NCBI GenBank assembly: GCA_001592805.2 | Contig: CP051142.1 | Location: forward strand, 2,914,001 to 2,978,000 | Length of the DNA: 64,000 nt | Reading direction: 5' to 3' | Source of the DNA: Peltaster fructicola | Taxonomy: Eukaryota; Ascomycota; Dothideomycetes | In this document: positions 43,965 to 54,897 of the stretch, one piece after another | How positions within the stretch are numbered: position 1 is the first letter of the stretch | Layout of the letters: every line of letters begins with the position of its first letter | Notes under the pieces: model-generated | What the model was told of the DNA's origin: nothing | Databases searched by the model: none | What the model saw: only the letters and a program-made list of their open reading frames with translations | Position numbers and translations under genes: made by a program

Positions 43965-44708
43965 ACCCACTAGCAGCGACTACGACTATAATGACATACA
44001 CGACTACCTCTTCCGAAAGAGGTCCTCAGTCGAGGTTGCATAAGCTTGCATTATTGGCACGATACTTCAGCGATGGCGTTCTGCATTGGGACATTTCTCA
44101 CTCATGCATACTGATCTTGATTCTGTGGTTGTATTCCACACACGAGCGGGAGGAGGAAAGACGAAGAAGAAGAAACTGAGCATTAATCAATGGCTACAAA
44201 GATGTTCTCACGAACAGCATAGTCGACCGTGCCAAGCAGAAGTGCACTCTTTTGCAAATCAGGGCATCGTATATACCCACGCATTCTTGAAGCTGTATCC
44301 TTTACCGCAATACCAGATGACAAGTGACCTTTTAGAAGCTCTGTTCTCGTCCAGGGTAGGATTTGAGGTTACATGGCGTGTGCCAATGCTACTCTGTCCT
44401 AGTATATCATGCCCACTGGCTTAAAGCTTCAAAACGCCAGTATATGCGACTTCAGAGCACAAGGCCAAGACGAACGCATGCTATACGTGGATGCCAACTG
44501 CAAGATAGTGACTTGCAAGAATAGCAACACTCGATATTGTGTTCAGGCAGGATGTAAGTGTATCCACTTCTTCATGAGCCGTTCGTTAGCGTATCTTGAT
44601 ACCTTGCCTGCTCCCTGACACCACCAGCCTAGGTCCCACTCCGGCGACCTCTCCCACCAAGGGCTGCTGCTCGCAACAAGCAAAAGTCTCTCGCAGAGGG
44701 CGTCCCAC
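43965..44708. other. Intergenic before the protein kinase
   Basis: 744 bases. A frame at 44409-44618 has several Cys but no signal peptide or family match. Presumed WSC 3' UTR and kinase promoter and leader. Confidence 0.45.
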
Positions 44709-46760
44709 ATGCCTGGTGCAAGCGCGTACGCGCCCTCGAAGCACACTGAATCCCAGCCAGAACGACACGATAGTAAGATTGGCGATGATGCAGCTGAGGT
44801 GACCGCGCCAGAACAAGTAACGACATCAGCAACAACAGCCCGAGACGCACCTCCTTCGACCGTCGCCCACAATGCAGCTGCACACAAGGCGAATGCCATG
44901 CCGCTGCTAGACACATCGGTCATCCACGGAGCTCACCTGCAGACTCGCTCTCGTTCGCCGGCGACTGCTGGCCTGCATATCGAAACGAGCATCACTCCTC
45001 CGTCCACCACTACACCTTTTACGCAAGGCGCACCACTAATCTTCGAGACACCTGTCGAGACCACTTCTCGAAACCTCATCACTCAACCCCTCGCTATTGC
45101 TGGTATGGGCTCGTCGCTTCGCTCCAATCTCTCTTCGAATAGTATCACTTCTTCTCTATCGCCGGGCTCGACGGGTTCGGCTCTCACTTCGCCATACCTC
45201 GCTGCCATGACGGACATCACGCCGCTACCTTCGCCTGTCATGCCCTCAGAGCAGTCGAATTCATGGCGCAGACCACGGGTCGGCAGCGGCCTGTCCTCGA
45301 AACCACTTACATTAGACGACACAACCAACAGACCTACCCGAGCAGCCTCGGTCTCTTCTATACAGAACTCGAGCACATCGCCAAGGAAAAAGAAGGCTTA
45401 CGGAAATCTCACACCTACCGCTATGGGCGCAGCAATGGCTAGTATTGCACTGGAAGGAGAGCAGACACAAGAGTCGAGCCATACTCGAAACCGGAGTATT
45501 TCAGAGTTCAAGCCGGGACAGCTGCAGAATGTACGGCCGAGACATGTGACGATAGGATCCCGCGATGCTGCAGAGTATCACATGCACAGAGAAGCAAATC
45601 TTGCTAGTCAACGTGGCTTAACAGGTCCTAGCGACACGTCTAGAGGCTTGCCTAGTCCACCGGCAAGCAATACGAGTATCGCAGAGGACGAGGAGATTGA
45701 GGAGGAGGTCTTCCTGCAGGACGGTGAGCCGACAGAGATACTGTATATCCACTGCGGCATACATCACCGGCTGAAACGCTTCCGCCAATTACGACACCTC
45801 GGACAAGGCACCTTCTCGAAGGTTATGCTCGCCACGAACCAACGAGTTCCATCACGGCCACCACAAGACATCGAGCATCAGCTTGACCCTCACAGACTGG
45901 TCGCTGTGAAGATCGTCGAACATGGCCCAGCGGGAGGTGCAGATGAGGAGCGAATTGAGATCAGCCTTCGACGGGAAGTCGACATGCTGAAGAGCGTTTC
46001 CCATCCATCGCTGATCCATCTTAAGGCGTGCGAAGATCAACTCACGCGCACGTTGCTGGTTCTGACGTACTGCCCTGGAGGCGATCTGTTCGAGCTTGCG
46101 AGCGAAAAGAGAGACGTGCTTACACCCATGCTGATTCAGCGCATGTTCGCCGAGCTCGTCGATGCCGTACGATACCTACACAAACACTGGATCGTACATC
46201 GAGACATTAAGCTGGAGAACGTGCTTGTCAATCTTTCGTCCGAAACGATCAAAGCGATAGAAGATCCCATCAGCTTCCCAACACCTCTTATCACACTCTC
46301 AGATCTAGGGCTGAGCAGAAGCATACCACAACCACCAGAGTCGCCACTTCTCAGCACTCGTTGCGGAAGTGAAGACTATGCTGCTCCAGAGATTCTACTT
46401 GGCCAGCCATACGACGGACGCCTGACCGATGGTTGGGCGCTAGGAGTTGTTCTTTATGCGCTGATGGAAGGTCGACTGCCGTTTGATGCACCTCCCGGAA
46501 AGCCTGACCGTAGTCGAAACACTCATCGTATAGCTCGATGCGACTGGATCTGGTGTAGATTCGGAGATGATGCCGGAGAATGGGACGAGACAAGAGGTGC
46601 TGAATACGAAGGTGCACGATTGTGTGTCACCGGTCTACTCAAGAAGGTGCGCATGGGTCGTCAGCCTCTCGAGGATATCGAACGCATGCCTTGGGTACAA
46701 CAGGGCATACAGGTCCCTGGTGGACTTCAGATGCGTGAGGAGGATACTAGCGATCTGTAA
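44709..46760 (+). CDS. Ser/Thr protein kinase, fungal PRR/HAL5-like
   Basis: Single exon, 683 residues. The first 350 residues are Ser/Thr/Pro-rich with many candidate phosphosites. The kinase domain (about 355-670) shows LGQGTFSKVML (Gly loop), VAVKIVE (ATP Lys), HRDIKLENVL with Asp499, and a TRCGSEDYAAPEILL activation segment. The metal-binding DFG motif is DLG (Asp532), which keeps the Asp. The CGSEDYAAPE and YDGRLTDGWALGVVLYALMEGRLPFDAPPG pattern recalls yeast Prr1/Prr2 and related kinases of signalling and ion homeostasis; the exact orthologue is uncertain. Between VIb and VII is an insert of about 20 residues. Converges with the glycosyltransferase-like gene. Confidence 0.9.
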   Translation: MPGASAYAPSKHTESQPERHDSKIGDDAAEVTAPEQVTTSATTARDAPPSTVAHNAAAHKANAMPLLDTSVIHGAHLQTRSRSPATAGLHIETSITPPSTTTPFTQGAPLIFETPVETTSRNLITQPLAIAGMGSSLRSNLSSNSITSSLSPGSTGSALTSPYLAAMTDITPLPSPVMPSEQSNSWRRPRVGSGLSSKPLTLDDTTNRPTRAASVSSIQNSSTSPRKKKAYGNLTPTAMGAAMASIALEGEQTQESSHTRNRSISEFKPGQLQNVRPRHVTIGSRDAAEYHMHREANLASQRGLTGPSDTSRGLPSPPASNTSIAEDEEIEEEVFLQDGEPTEILYIHCGIHHRLKRFRQLRHLGQGTFSKVMLATNQRVPSRPPQDIEHQLDPHRLVAVKIVEHGPAGGADEERIEISLRREVDMLKSVSHPSLIHLKACEDQLTRTLLVLTYCPGGDLFELASEKRDVLTPMLIQRMFAELVDAVRYLHKHWIVHRDIKLENVLVNLSSETIKAIEDPISFPTPLITLSDLGLSRSIPQPPESPLLSTRCGSEDYAAPEILLGQPYDGRLTDGWALGVVLYALMEGRLPFDAPPGKPDRSRNTHRIARCDWIWCRFGDDAGEWDETRGAEYEGARLCVTGLLKKVRMGRQPLEDIERMPWVQQGIQVPGGLQMREEDTSDL

Positions 46761-46962
46761 GGGGCTTTTCTTCATTTGTACAAGATACCAGTCTTTCGTT
46801 TCTGAGTTTTTTGTTTCCTTCGGGATGGGATACATGGCGAAGCGAAGAGTTGGGTAGCATCACAAGCATAAACAGGAGCCATTCTATAGGAGGATCAACA
46901 AGACAGCATCACTCAAAGCATAAATCTATCCTTCTCATTTCTCATCATATATATACAGGTAG

Positions 46963-48148
46963 TTACAGCGCGCGCCAAGGCTCTAGGTCTAGCCCACAGA
47001 TCTCTGAGCGCTTCTGAGCAAACTGTCCGTACAGCTCAGTCCAAAGCCAGTCAGCGTCTGGGTTCATGGGTCTTGCTTCTCTCCGTTGCTCGTATGGCAC
47101 ATCCCATTCAGGGCCAGGCAGCTTAGTGTCAGAGAAGCGCATATATGCGGCGTTCACCAAGAATTCCGTCTGGTTGAAATCCTCGCGGTCATTCTCGATG
47201 CTGTGTAGCTCTCCAACGGAGCGTACCATGACGTTGCCCTGGTTTTGAGCTGACAACAGAAGCGGGTCCTTGAACATGCCAACGAACATGCTGTCGTTGT
47301 AGCCTGGCGTTTCTTGTATGCGCTGATGAAGGTCTTGGTACCGGTCCTGGTCTGGCTCGATCAGGAAGACATCGTCTGCATGAACGCCGTCGTCTTCCGT
47401 CGTGTCTTGCAGTACTGCGAACGGCACACTTTCAGTGAATGCCAGCATTGCATCGAATCTGGATGCATCCAGTATAACGCCTGGGAGCTCAATGTTCATA
47501 ACACGGTCTAGATCTGTAAGCTTCACCAACGAGCTCAATGAGTACAGCGCTGATCGTTGCTCTGTACGCTCCAGTGTTGGTAGTATTGCTCGAAGCTCCA
47601 CATCGTATCGTCTTGCAGCCAGTCTCATAAGTCTGATCGAGGTCTCCAGCCACGGATCACCAGAATCGCCTGGAGTCTCGGCCTTCTCCAAGGCCCATGC
47701 CTGTGGGAAGAGCAGTATACGCCTCGCCGGACTCTTCATTGATGCCAAATTGCCGAAAATCATGATTGCGTTGCAGACATCGTGGTGGCTGTGTACAAGT
47801 TGTACATGTGCGAGCTTCTGCCAGTTTACAGATCCAGCTGCATGTTCTGCTCTGAGGTATTTCTGGTGGGCTATACGTCCTGCGCTGTCGCCGAAGAGCC
47901 TTGATGGCAGTACCTCAAATGATGCTTCTACTTGACCAGCCGGCGCGTCAGGTATCCGAGGCCGTATCGTCTGATGTATGTCGCGAACGGTGTGCTGCTG
48001 CAGTTCGTAACCCGCAAGGAAGAGGAAGAAGGTGCATGTTGTCACTGTTGATGTCAGTCAGGCCGCAAACGTCGCGCTATCAGGACATACCGATGATCGT
48101 AGTAATCGCGACAGCTACCTGACTTTGTGTGAGAAGCAGTTTGCGCAT
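46963..48148 (-). CDS. Membrane-anchored glycosyltransferase-like protein (tentative)
   Basis: Exons 48148-48091 and 48044-46963 (46-nt intron with CTGAC branch) give 379 residues. The N-terminus MRKLLLTQSQVAVAI joined to TTCTFFLFLAGYEL forms a single signal anchor, the layout of Golgi type II enzymes. The lumenal part has HVQLVHSHHDVCNAIMIFGN, ARRILLFPQAWAL, a long helical middle, and PGVILDASRFDAMLAF followed by acidic residues. It resembles fungal proteins listed as GT8-like glycosyltransferases, but I see no canonical DxD that I can assign with confidence, so the activity is a guess. It shares a very short (163-base) divergent promoter with PRP38. Confidence 0.75.
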
Positions 48149-48311
48149 CGTTGGGGTATATCCAGCATTGCTGTTAACATTCCTCGTCTGTGGTCTGCGA
48201 CTTGTTGACCTGATGCTTCAAAGCGGATCACCACAGCAACCACCTCACAGATGCCAAGAGATTTTAACGTCACCCATAAGTTGTGACGACAAGCATAGAA
48301 CACCCACCAAT

Positions 48312-49022
48312 ATGGCCCATCAGGCTGATGCAAAGCGCGCACTTGATGAGCGAGGCTACAAAGGCGCTCTCGTGCGTGGTGACAATCCACTGAAACTCTT
48401 CGAGAAGCCAGTTAGAGACCGCATTGTCGACTCGTACTACTGGAAGGAACAGTGCTTCGGATTGAATGCTGCGACCATCTTGGATCGTGCTGCAGAGCTG
48501 ACCTTCATCGGCGGCACATATGGTATTGCGCAAAAGCCAACGCCATTCTTATGTCTCGCATTCAAGCTTCTACAGATCACGCCGAGTAGAGAGATCATAA
48601 CGTTCTACTTGGAGCAGGAGGAGTTCAAATATCTGCGAGCGCTGGCAGCATTCTACATAAGACTGGCCTGGGAGAAGGATGAGGAGATTTACCAGACGTT
48701 GGAGCCGTACCTCACTGATTCGAGAAAACTGAAGCGTAGAATCAAGGATGGATGGGCTCTGACGCATGTGGACGAGTTTGTCGACGATCTGCTAATGAAG
48801 ACTCGAGTGTGCGGTACCACGTTACCAAGGATCAATCCACGCCTATTTCTGGAGGATGAGGATCGTCTCGAGCCTAGAGTGAGTGCTCTTGGAGATGAGC
48901 TTGATGAGCTTGACGATATCTCCGCTACAAATGAGCAGCGCGATGACGATGAGAGCGAGGCAGAGATTGTCGAGGTCGTTAATGGTCATGGGCAAGAAGA
49001 TCAGGATGAAGATGGCGACTGA
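48312..49022 (+). CDS. PRP38: Pre-mRNA splicing factor PRP38
   Basis: Single exon, 236 residues. The family core is complete: VHGDNPLKL-like VRGDNPLKLFEKPVRDRIV, SYYWKEQCFGLNAATILDRA, IGGTYGIAQKPTPFLCLAFK, FKYLRALAAFYIRLAW and YEPLY-like LEPYLTDSRKLK, ending in WALTHVDEFVDDLL. The last 50 residues are acidic. PRP38 belongs to the U4/U6.U5 tri-snRNP and is needed for spliceosome activation and U4 release in the nucleus. The start context AATATGGCC is good. It converges with eIF5B, 564 bases away. Confidence 0.97.
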   Translation: MAHQADAKRALDERGYKGALVRGDNPLKLFEKPVRDRIVDSYYWKEQCFGLNAATILDRAAELTFIGGTYGIAQKPTPFLCLAFKLLQITPSREIITFYLEQEEFKYLRALAAFYIRLAWEKDEEIYQTLEPYLTDSRKLKRRIKDGWALTHVDEFVDDLLMKTRVCGTTLPRINPRLFLEDEDRLEPRVSALGDELDELDDISATNEQRDDDESEAEIVEVVNGHGQEDQDEDGD

Positions 49023-49586
49023 GTCTGTCCCGGTCGACATCAAGAAACTCAATGCGGAGTCGAGCTTCAGGTTACACGAGAATAAGCCTAGCCCATGGGC
49101 TTATACTCGTCTCTAAGGACCTTACATTCAAGGTCACAGTCCGGCAGCCTCGATCGGAGCCTCTGCCGACACAGGAGAAGTCATCACTACGTTGTTGGGC
49201 AGTCGTGCCTGGTCAAGGACGAGTGTACTTCTGTGTTACCCAGGCAGGAACAGCTCTAGGTATCTCTATCGATGTATAGGGACAGACCCGACACATGGCA
49301 CTGGGAAGTTTAGGGGACGTGCGAGAGCATACGACGATATGGTCTACATTGCAGCTGCCTGCACTCGTGATTGCACCAAGAATGCTTGGCAACACCGCAA
49401 ATGTCATGTGCATTCTCATGAATGCATTTCAACTCCGCTTCGGCGTTGAAGGTTAGCTCGACAGCTACTCGATTGCGTCGGTACTGTGGTGTTGATACGT
49501 GTACATATGCAATCAAGCTTTTCCACATATTGTGATATCGCATCCGTGGTAATCGCTCACAAATGCCTGCCGAATCATCCATGACC
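49023..49586. other. Convergent 3' region, PRP38/eIF5B
   Basis: 564 bases between two convergent stops. Small frames are present on both strands without family features. I see no RNA gene. Confidence 0.45.
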
Positions 49587-52500
49587 TCATGATATGTCGA
49601 ATAATGGTTTGAGGTGCTTCGCAATCAATGTCCAGTCCTCCTTGGTAACTTCATCACGGAAGCTTTCTTTCTGTAGGCGATAATCAGCATGAGTGCAAGA
49701 TTTTGGAGTGAGCAACTTACTAGAACGTCTATCGACTTCCTGGAGATCATGCTGTAGAGTGTATCCGACTCTTCAAGATGACGGCCATACGACGGCTGCG
49801 ATGCGCCTTCGATCTTGATAGCAACACTGGGCGTATTCATCTTGAAGACTGGAACGGCCTTGTGATCTCGCTCAATGCTGGTGACACGGCCAAGTGTGAT
49901 GAACTCCTTCGCTTTCGTCTCTGGGTTGATCTTCACTGCAGCGAGTGGTGTTCCAATGCGTAAGGTTCCAGCTGTGCAATCGCAACCGATGACCTAGAAC
50001 ATGTTAGTACGGTGTCATGGTGTCTGATCATCGTGGCTATCAAGCACGATGCGGTCTTTCGACTTCGCGTCACTTACTATTGGAGAAGTCTTATTGAACA
50101 CGGCAACTGTAAGGAAGTTAGTAGAGCCTTCGAGAGCTTCTTGAGTGACTTACCAGGCTTCAGGACGCAAGGGAAGACGGCTAGGGACTTGCTCTCTTCC
50201 TTTTTCTTCTCGGCGATTTGCTTCATATGTGCGGTAAACCCATCAAACAAATGATAGCTGGTGGCGTTAGTCTTTGCTCTCATCCGGGTGCAAGAACTTA
50301 CATGATCATCGCACTCAAGATCTTCACGCCCTGTGCGTCCGCCAGCTCCTGTGCTTCACGATCGATCTTGACGTCGAAGCAGAGCATCACTGCATATTCG
50401 GGTGCCTTCTCAAGCATGGTGCTCGCCTGAATGACATCACGCTTGTAGACATTGCCAATGCCAATGTTGCCGACAGGAATCTTCGACACTCTCAAGAACT
50501 CCAGCAGAGCCTCCAAAGAGCCGAGTGTTGATGCTTGGACGAAGACACCTCGTCCGGTCTTGCTGACGGCCTTGGACAGACTGTCCAGGTCAGACATGAT
50601 GTCATCCTCCAGATCTTCGAGTCTTGACATTGGTTAGCGTCTGTCTGCCTGCAAGGAGGGAGCACTTACTCGTCCTCATCGTTAGGGTCCTTGGCAACTA
50701 GAAGTCTAGATCCGGCGATCGCATTGTCGAGCCCAGTTCCAGTCAGCTTGACACCAAGAGCTGCTTTAACAGTCTTGTGATGGACGTAGTTGCTCTTGAC
50801 TCGAAGTTCCTGAACCGTGGTTAGTAGGAATTAATGCCAAGACATCTCGACTCGAACCTTCATCTCTCCAGGCGTCAGGATAGCTCTGATCTGGAATCGA
50901 ATAGGTCCATTGGTACCGCAGATCACACAAGTGTCACCTTCGTTGAGTATACCGTTGCTGAGAATGACATCCTATGATTGTTAGCAGTGTAGACGACGAG
51001 TCTAGGAACTCACTATGGTCGTTCCAAGTCCTTCAACGATCTTAACCTCAAGCACAGTAGCGGAGATCTCGCTGAGGTACATCAGTTGTCCAGTCATACG
51101 CTCTTGTGTCAACATTGCCACAAGCTTGAGCATGTCGGGGATACCCTCGCCACTGCACTATGTCAGTAACCACCAATTCAGATGTTGTATGCAACTTACG
51201 TATGCGCTGAGGTCGGCACCAGTGACACATTCTTCGCCATCGACTTGTTCTCGTAATAGAGCTCGCTGTTGAAGCCTTTCTCAGCGAAAGCCAGCTTCGT
51301 CTGCTCGAGTCTTGTCTTGAATTCCTGCTTGACAGCGTTGTTCTGTGCTGCAAGACTGTCACGGAATCCGTTGTTGGGCTTCGCTTGCCATCCGTACAGT
51401 CTATCAATCTTGTTCAGTGCAACAATGAAAGGAGTACGTCTGTCTCGCAGGAGCTTCATCGATTCCAGTGTCTGGGGTTCGAGACCATGGAGCTATTTCT
51501 AGTCAGTAATGGCAACAGAGGAGGGAAGGAGATACTTGCGATGTCAACGACCAAAATGGCTATGTTGCAGAGCGAGGAGCCACGAGATCGAAGATTGGTG
51601 AAGGACTCGTGACCAGGAGTATCAATGACAAGCAATCCAGGAATCTTGAATTCGAAGGCACCATCTTGGTTGACAACCTCAGTCTTCTTGCGCATGGCCT
51701 CGACTGGGAAGAAGGTGGCACCAATCTGTTGAGTGATACCTCCGGCTTCGCCATCCTGCACGTTAGTTTGTCGGATCTTGTCAAGCAATTTTGTCTTGCC
51801 CGTGTCCTGTTTGCACGTCAATTAGTGATGTTGAGAAGTACCGACCAACTTACGACGTGACCCAAGATACATGCAATAGGACTGCGCAGGTTGTCCTTGG
51901 AAGCTGCAGCCTTGGCAGCCTCCATCTCTTGTTGACGCTTCGCATGAGCTTGCTCCTTCCTTTCACGGGCTTGTCGTTGAGTGACGGTTTCTTGTTCGGC
52001 TTCAGAATCAGATTCGTCTTCGCTGTCGTCTTCAGAATCGTCGTCCTCGTCCTCATCCTCGTCCTCGTCATCCTCAGCAGGCTGCGGTGCATCAACGATG
52101 GCAGGCTTGGTAGCCTCGACCTCGTCTTTCTCCGCCATCGCCTCCCAGTCGTCTAGCTCGCTCTCTTCATCGTCTTCGACCTTTTTGGCCTCTGCGTTGG
52201 CCTTAGCCTTCGCAGCCTCTTCTTCAAGACGCTTGATCTGTTCCTCTTTCAGTCTGAGCTCAAGAGCTTCTTGTTCTTTGGCCTTGCGCTCTTCAGCTTC
52301 CTTTCGTGGGTTGCGCTTGCGGTCATCACGCTTCCGTGTCTCGCCATCAGCACCTTCGACCTTAGCAGTACCAGATTCCAGCATCTGTTGCAGTCTGAGC
52401 TTAGCTTGCGCCTCGTCCCTCTTCTGCTTCTCAGTCTTGTATGTGCCAGCCTTCTTCATCTCCTCAATCTTCTTCCTTTCGCGCTCTTTCTTAGCAGCCT

Positions 52501-53218
52501 TCTGCTCAATCTTGCGCTGCTCCTCCTCAGCGGCGGCCTTCTCATCTGCCTCCAATCGAGCCTTCTCCTCTGCGGCGAACTTGGCATCCTCCTCTTGTCT
52601 TCGTCGCAGCTCTTCTTGTTGTTTCTGAAGTGCTGCAAGTGCTGGGTTGAGCTTCTTCTTCTTGCCGGGAGCTTCGGCCTTGGGCTCTTCGACCACAACC
52701 TCTACCTTCTCCTCTTTAGGCTGGACGACCGGCGCAGTCTTTTTCTTCGCAGCTGCCTGTTCCTTTTTACGTTGCTTCTCGCGCTCTTTCTTCTCTTTTT
52801 CCTTCTCAGCCTTGGTCTTGATCTTACCATCAGCGGCTGGCTCGTCGTCATCGTCTTTCTGCGCCTTCACAGCCTTGCTCTTCTTAACTGGCTGGCCAAA
52901 GACATCCTCGTCGTCCATGGATGCCTCAACAGGTGCTTTCTGCGCAAGATCGACCTTTGGAGCGTCTTCGGATTGCGTTGGATCTTCTCCTTCAAGAAAG
53001 TCATTGTCCACAGCTTTGCCCTTCTTCTTGCGCTTCTCCTTGTTCCTACGCATGGCAGCCATGAGCCCACCTCCTACATTGTCGTCTGCATCCTCTTCTG
53101 CGGCCACTTCTTCAGCTTTTGCATCCGCAGTAGCTTGTGCAATTGGGTCCGCCACTTCTCCAAGGCCTTCATCCCAGTCATCTTGGGCCTTCTTACCCTT
53201 CTTCGCTTTCGGAGCCAT
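49587..53218 (-). CDS. FUN12: Translation initiation factor eIF5B
   Basis: Eleven exons: 53218-51854, 51806-51540, 51492-51200, 51152-51014, 50971-50858, 50809-50670, 50622-50302, 50257-50154, 50106-50078, 49993-49721 and 49670-49587, giving 1042 residues in phase. The N-terminal 430 residues are Lys/Glu-rich and disordered, with a GAN-repeat tract coding acidic residues near 52030-52080. The GTPase has G1 GHVDTGKT (453-460, interrupted by intron 1), G3 DTPGHE and G4 NKID; domains II-IV follow. eIF5B joins the ribosomal subunits in the last step of initiation. Intron 2 (51539-51493) is a GC-AG intron; exon 9 is only 29 nt. Confidence 0.96.
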
Positions 53219-53533
53219 GGTTGATGGTGGTGGTGATTACGCTGTCGAAATAGAAGTTGTGTGAGGGAGTGTTGCGGACCTGCAACTGTGATGCGTCATG
53301 CCAGATCGTGCGGCGACAATAGGCACGATATAGATTTGCTTCTGCGACGGCCCGGTCTCGTTCGCCACCTGCAGAACTTGTTGTTACTGATCGAGTAGCG
53401 AAGTTGACTATATTTTGTCGTGGTGGGCTGTGTGGGGTGGTGATGTTTGGCTTGCCGTGACGTGCACATATATATTTTCAAGAATGATTCACTACACACA
53501 CAAATGACTTGAATTCTATATTACAGACGTATT
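53219..53533. other. Intergenic, eIF5B promoter
   Basis: 315 bases between the eIF5B start and the end of the YIP1-family gene, both minus strand. It contains a pyrimidine-rich leader on the minus strand; no gene is seen. Confidence 0.45.
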
Positions 53534-54610
53534 TTAGAAAAATCGCAATTGGGCCTCGCCATCTGGTGTGGAAGTTGCTAAAGCCGGTTCCGTCGCGACA
53601 GGAGCAGCAGGTGTGCTGGGTGAAGCCACTGGGCTTTGATATGTAAAAACCAAGATCTTGATAGCAATCGCAAGACCAGCATGCAGAACCAAGATCACGA
53701 TCAGGAGGATCCGGGATGTCTTCGCATCGATTGCAGAGATAACTGGGTATCTGTAGTAGATCAGCAGCTGAGTTACACCGACATGTACACGACTCACAGA
53801 TTCCTGAATAGGAAGATTGCGGACATCGCATAACCGACTGCAACGAAAGCATAGTTCAGTGCTGTAGGGTATCAGTACAGCTCGATGGAACATCTCCATA
53901 CTCACCGCTCAGCTGACTCCAGCTAATCAATGCGACCGGAATCCAGATGATGTTGGCATACCCGTACAGTGACCAGCACTCCAGAACATCTGCACTCTGA
54001 CTGCCGAACCACTTCAGCACGGCCCAGAGTCCTACAGGGACGAAAATTGTGTAGCCATAGATGAGTCCTGCAGCACCACTTAGTAGCTTGAAGTCGTAGA
54101 CGAAGCGCGTGTTGTCATTCTGGTGCAGTTTGTCGCTGATAGTGCCTGCGAGGAACAAGATGACCACGACAGTGGTCGCGATCCAGAATGGACCGTACAG
54201 GTCAGGATTGCCATCAAGGACGTCCAAAAAGTTTGTCCTCGGGAAGAGAGCCGACCAGCATCGCCTCAGGATCTGAGTAGTGTCCACATCGAAGAATTGT
54301 TGGTAGAATGAAATCGACCATAGATGTCCTCCTTTCCCTGCACTTGCTCTTGTGTCTGGTTGAAGGAATGATGTTTGATCGGGCGCGACCTTGGCTCCGC
54401 GTGTGTTGCTCTCGAAATCTATAGTCCATCAGCAGGAGCATTGGTAAGGGCATGCTCACCTACCGGAGTTGTGAAACTGGAGACGGTCGTCTTGAAGATC
54501 TGTGTGGCCTAGGTCTGCCTTGGACATGTTAGCGGCAGATTGCTGCGCTGTGGCACTCGTACCTCATCGTCGATGTCTACCACTGCATCGTATGCTCCTC
54601 TACCAGCCAT
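53534..54610 (-). CDS. YIP1-domain Golgi membrane protein (YIPF1/2-like)
   Basis: Exons 54610-54563, 54518-54464, 54418-53906, 53861-53798 and 53750-53534 (introns 44, 45, 44 and 47 nt) give 298 residues. The first 100 residues are hydrophilic; the rest holds about five membrane segments, including WIATTVVVILFLAGTI, GLIYGYTIFVPVGLWAVL and LLIVILVLHAGLAIAI. The motif DLYGPFWIATT and the segment ECWSLYGYANIIWIPVALIS are characteristic of the Yip1 domain in the YIPF1/YIPF2 branch. Such proteins bind Rab GTPases and cycle in the early secretory pathway. The C-terminal tail is Pro/Ala/Ser-rich. The spliced N-terminus reads MAGRGAYDAVVDIDDE then ADLGHTDLQDDRLQFHN. Confidence 0.92.
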
Positions 54611-54897
54611 TGTGAGCAAGGACGTCCGAGGTATTGTTGATTGCGATGCAAATGAGTTCTGGGTAGCTTTCGTGAAGCTGAAGCCAGACAACGCCGCACG
54701 GACCGCATCACAGCCAGGAGGTCAACAAAGTACATATGGAAGAGCTTTCTATTGCCACGATATTTATAACGTCATGTCGAAAGTACTCCCAATGACCTAA
54801 GTGAGGATGTCATCGTGTAGCTCTATGACTGCATCGAGAATCTACACTGACTGCACAGACTGGGCAGAGAGCGTTGATATATCGTTATACACATGTC

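Noticed and set aside
44409-44618. Cys-containing small frame before the kinase
   Set aside because: No signal peptide, no splice extension, no family.
51981-53264. Long plus-strand frames opposite eIF5B, rich in Ser or Leu
   Set aside because: They mirror the Lys/Glu-rich repeats of eIF5B on the other strand.
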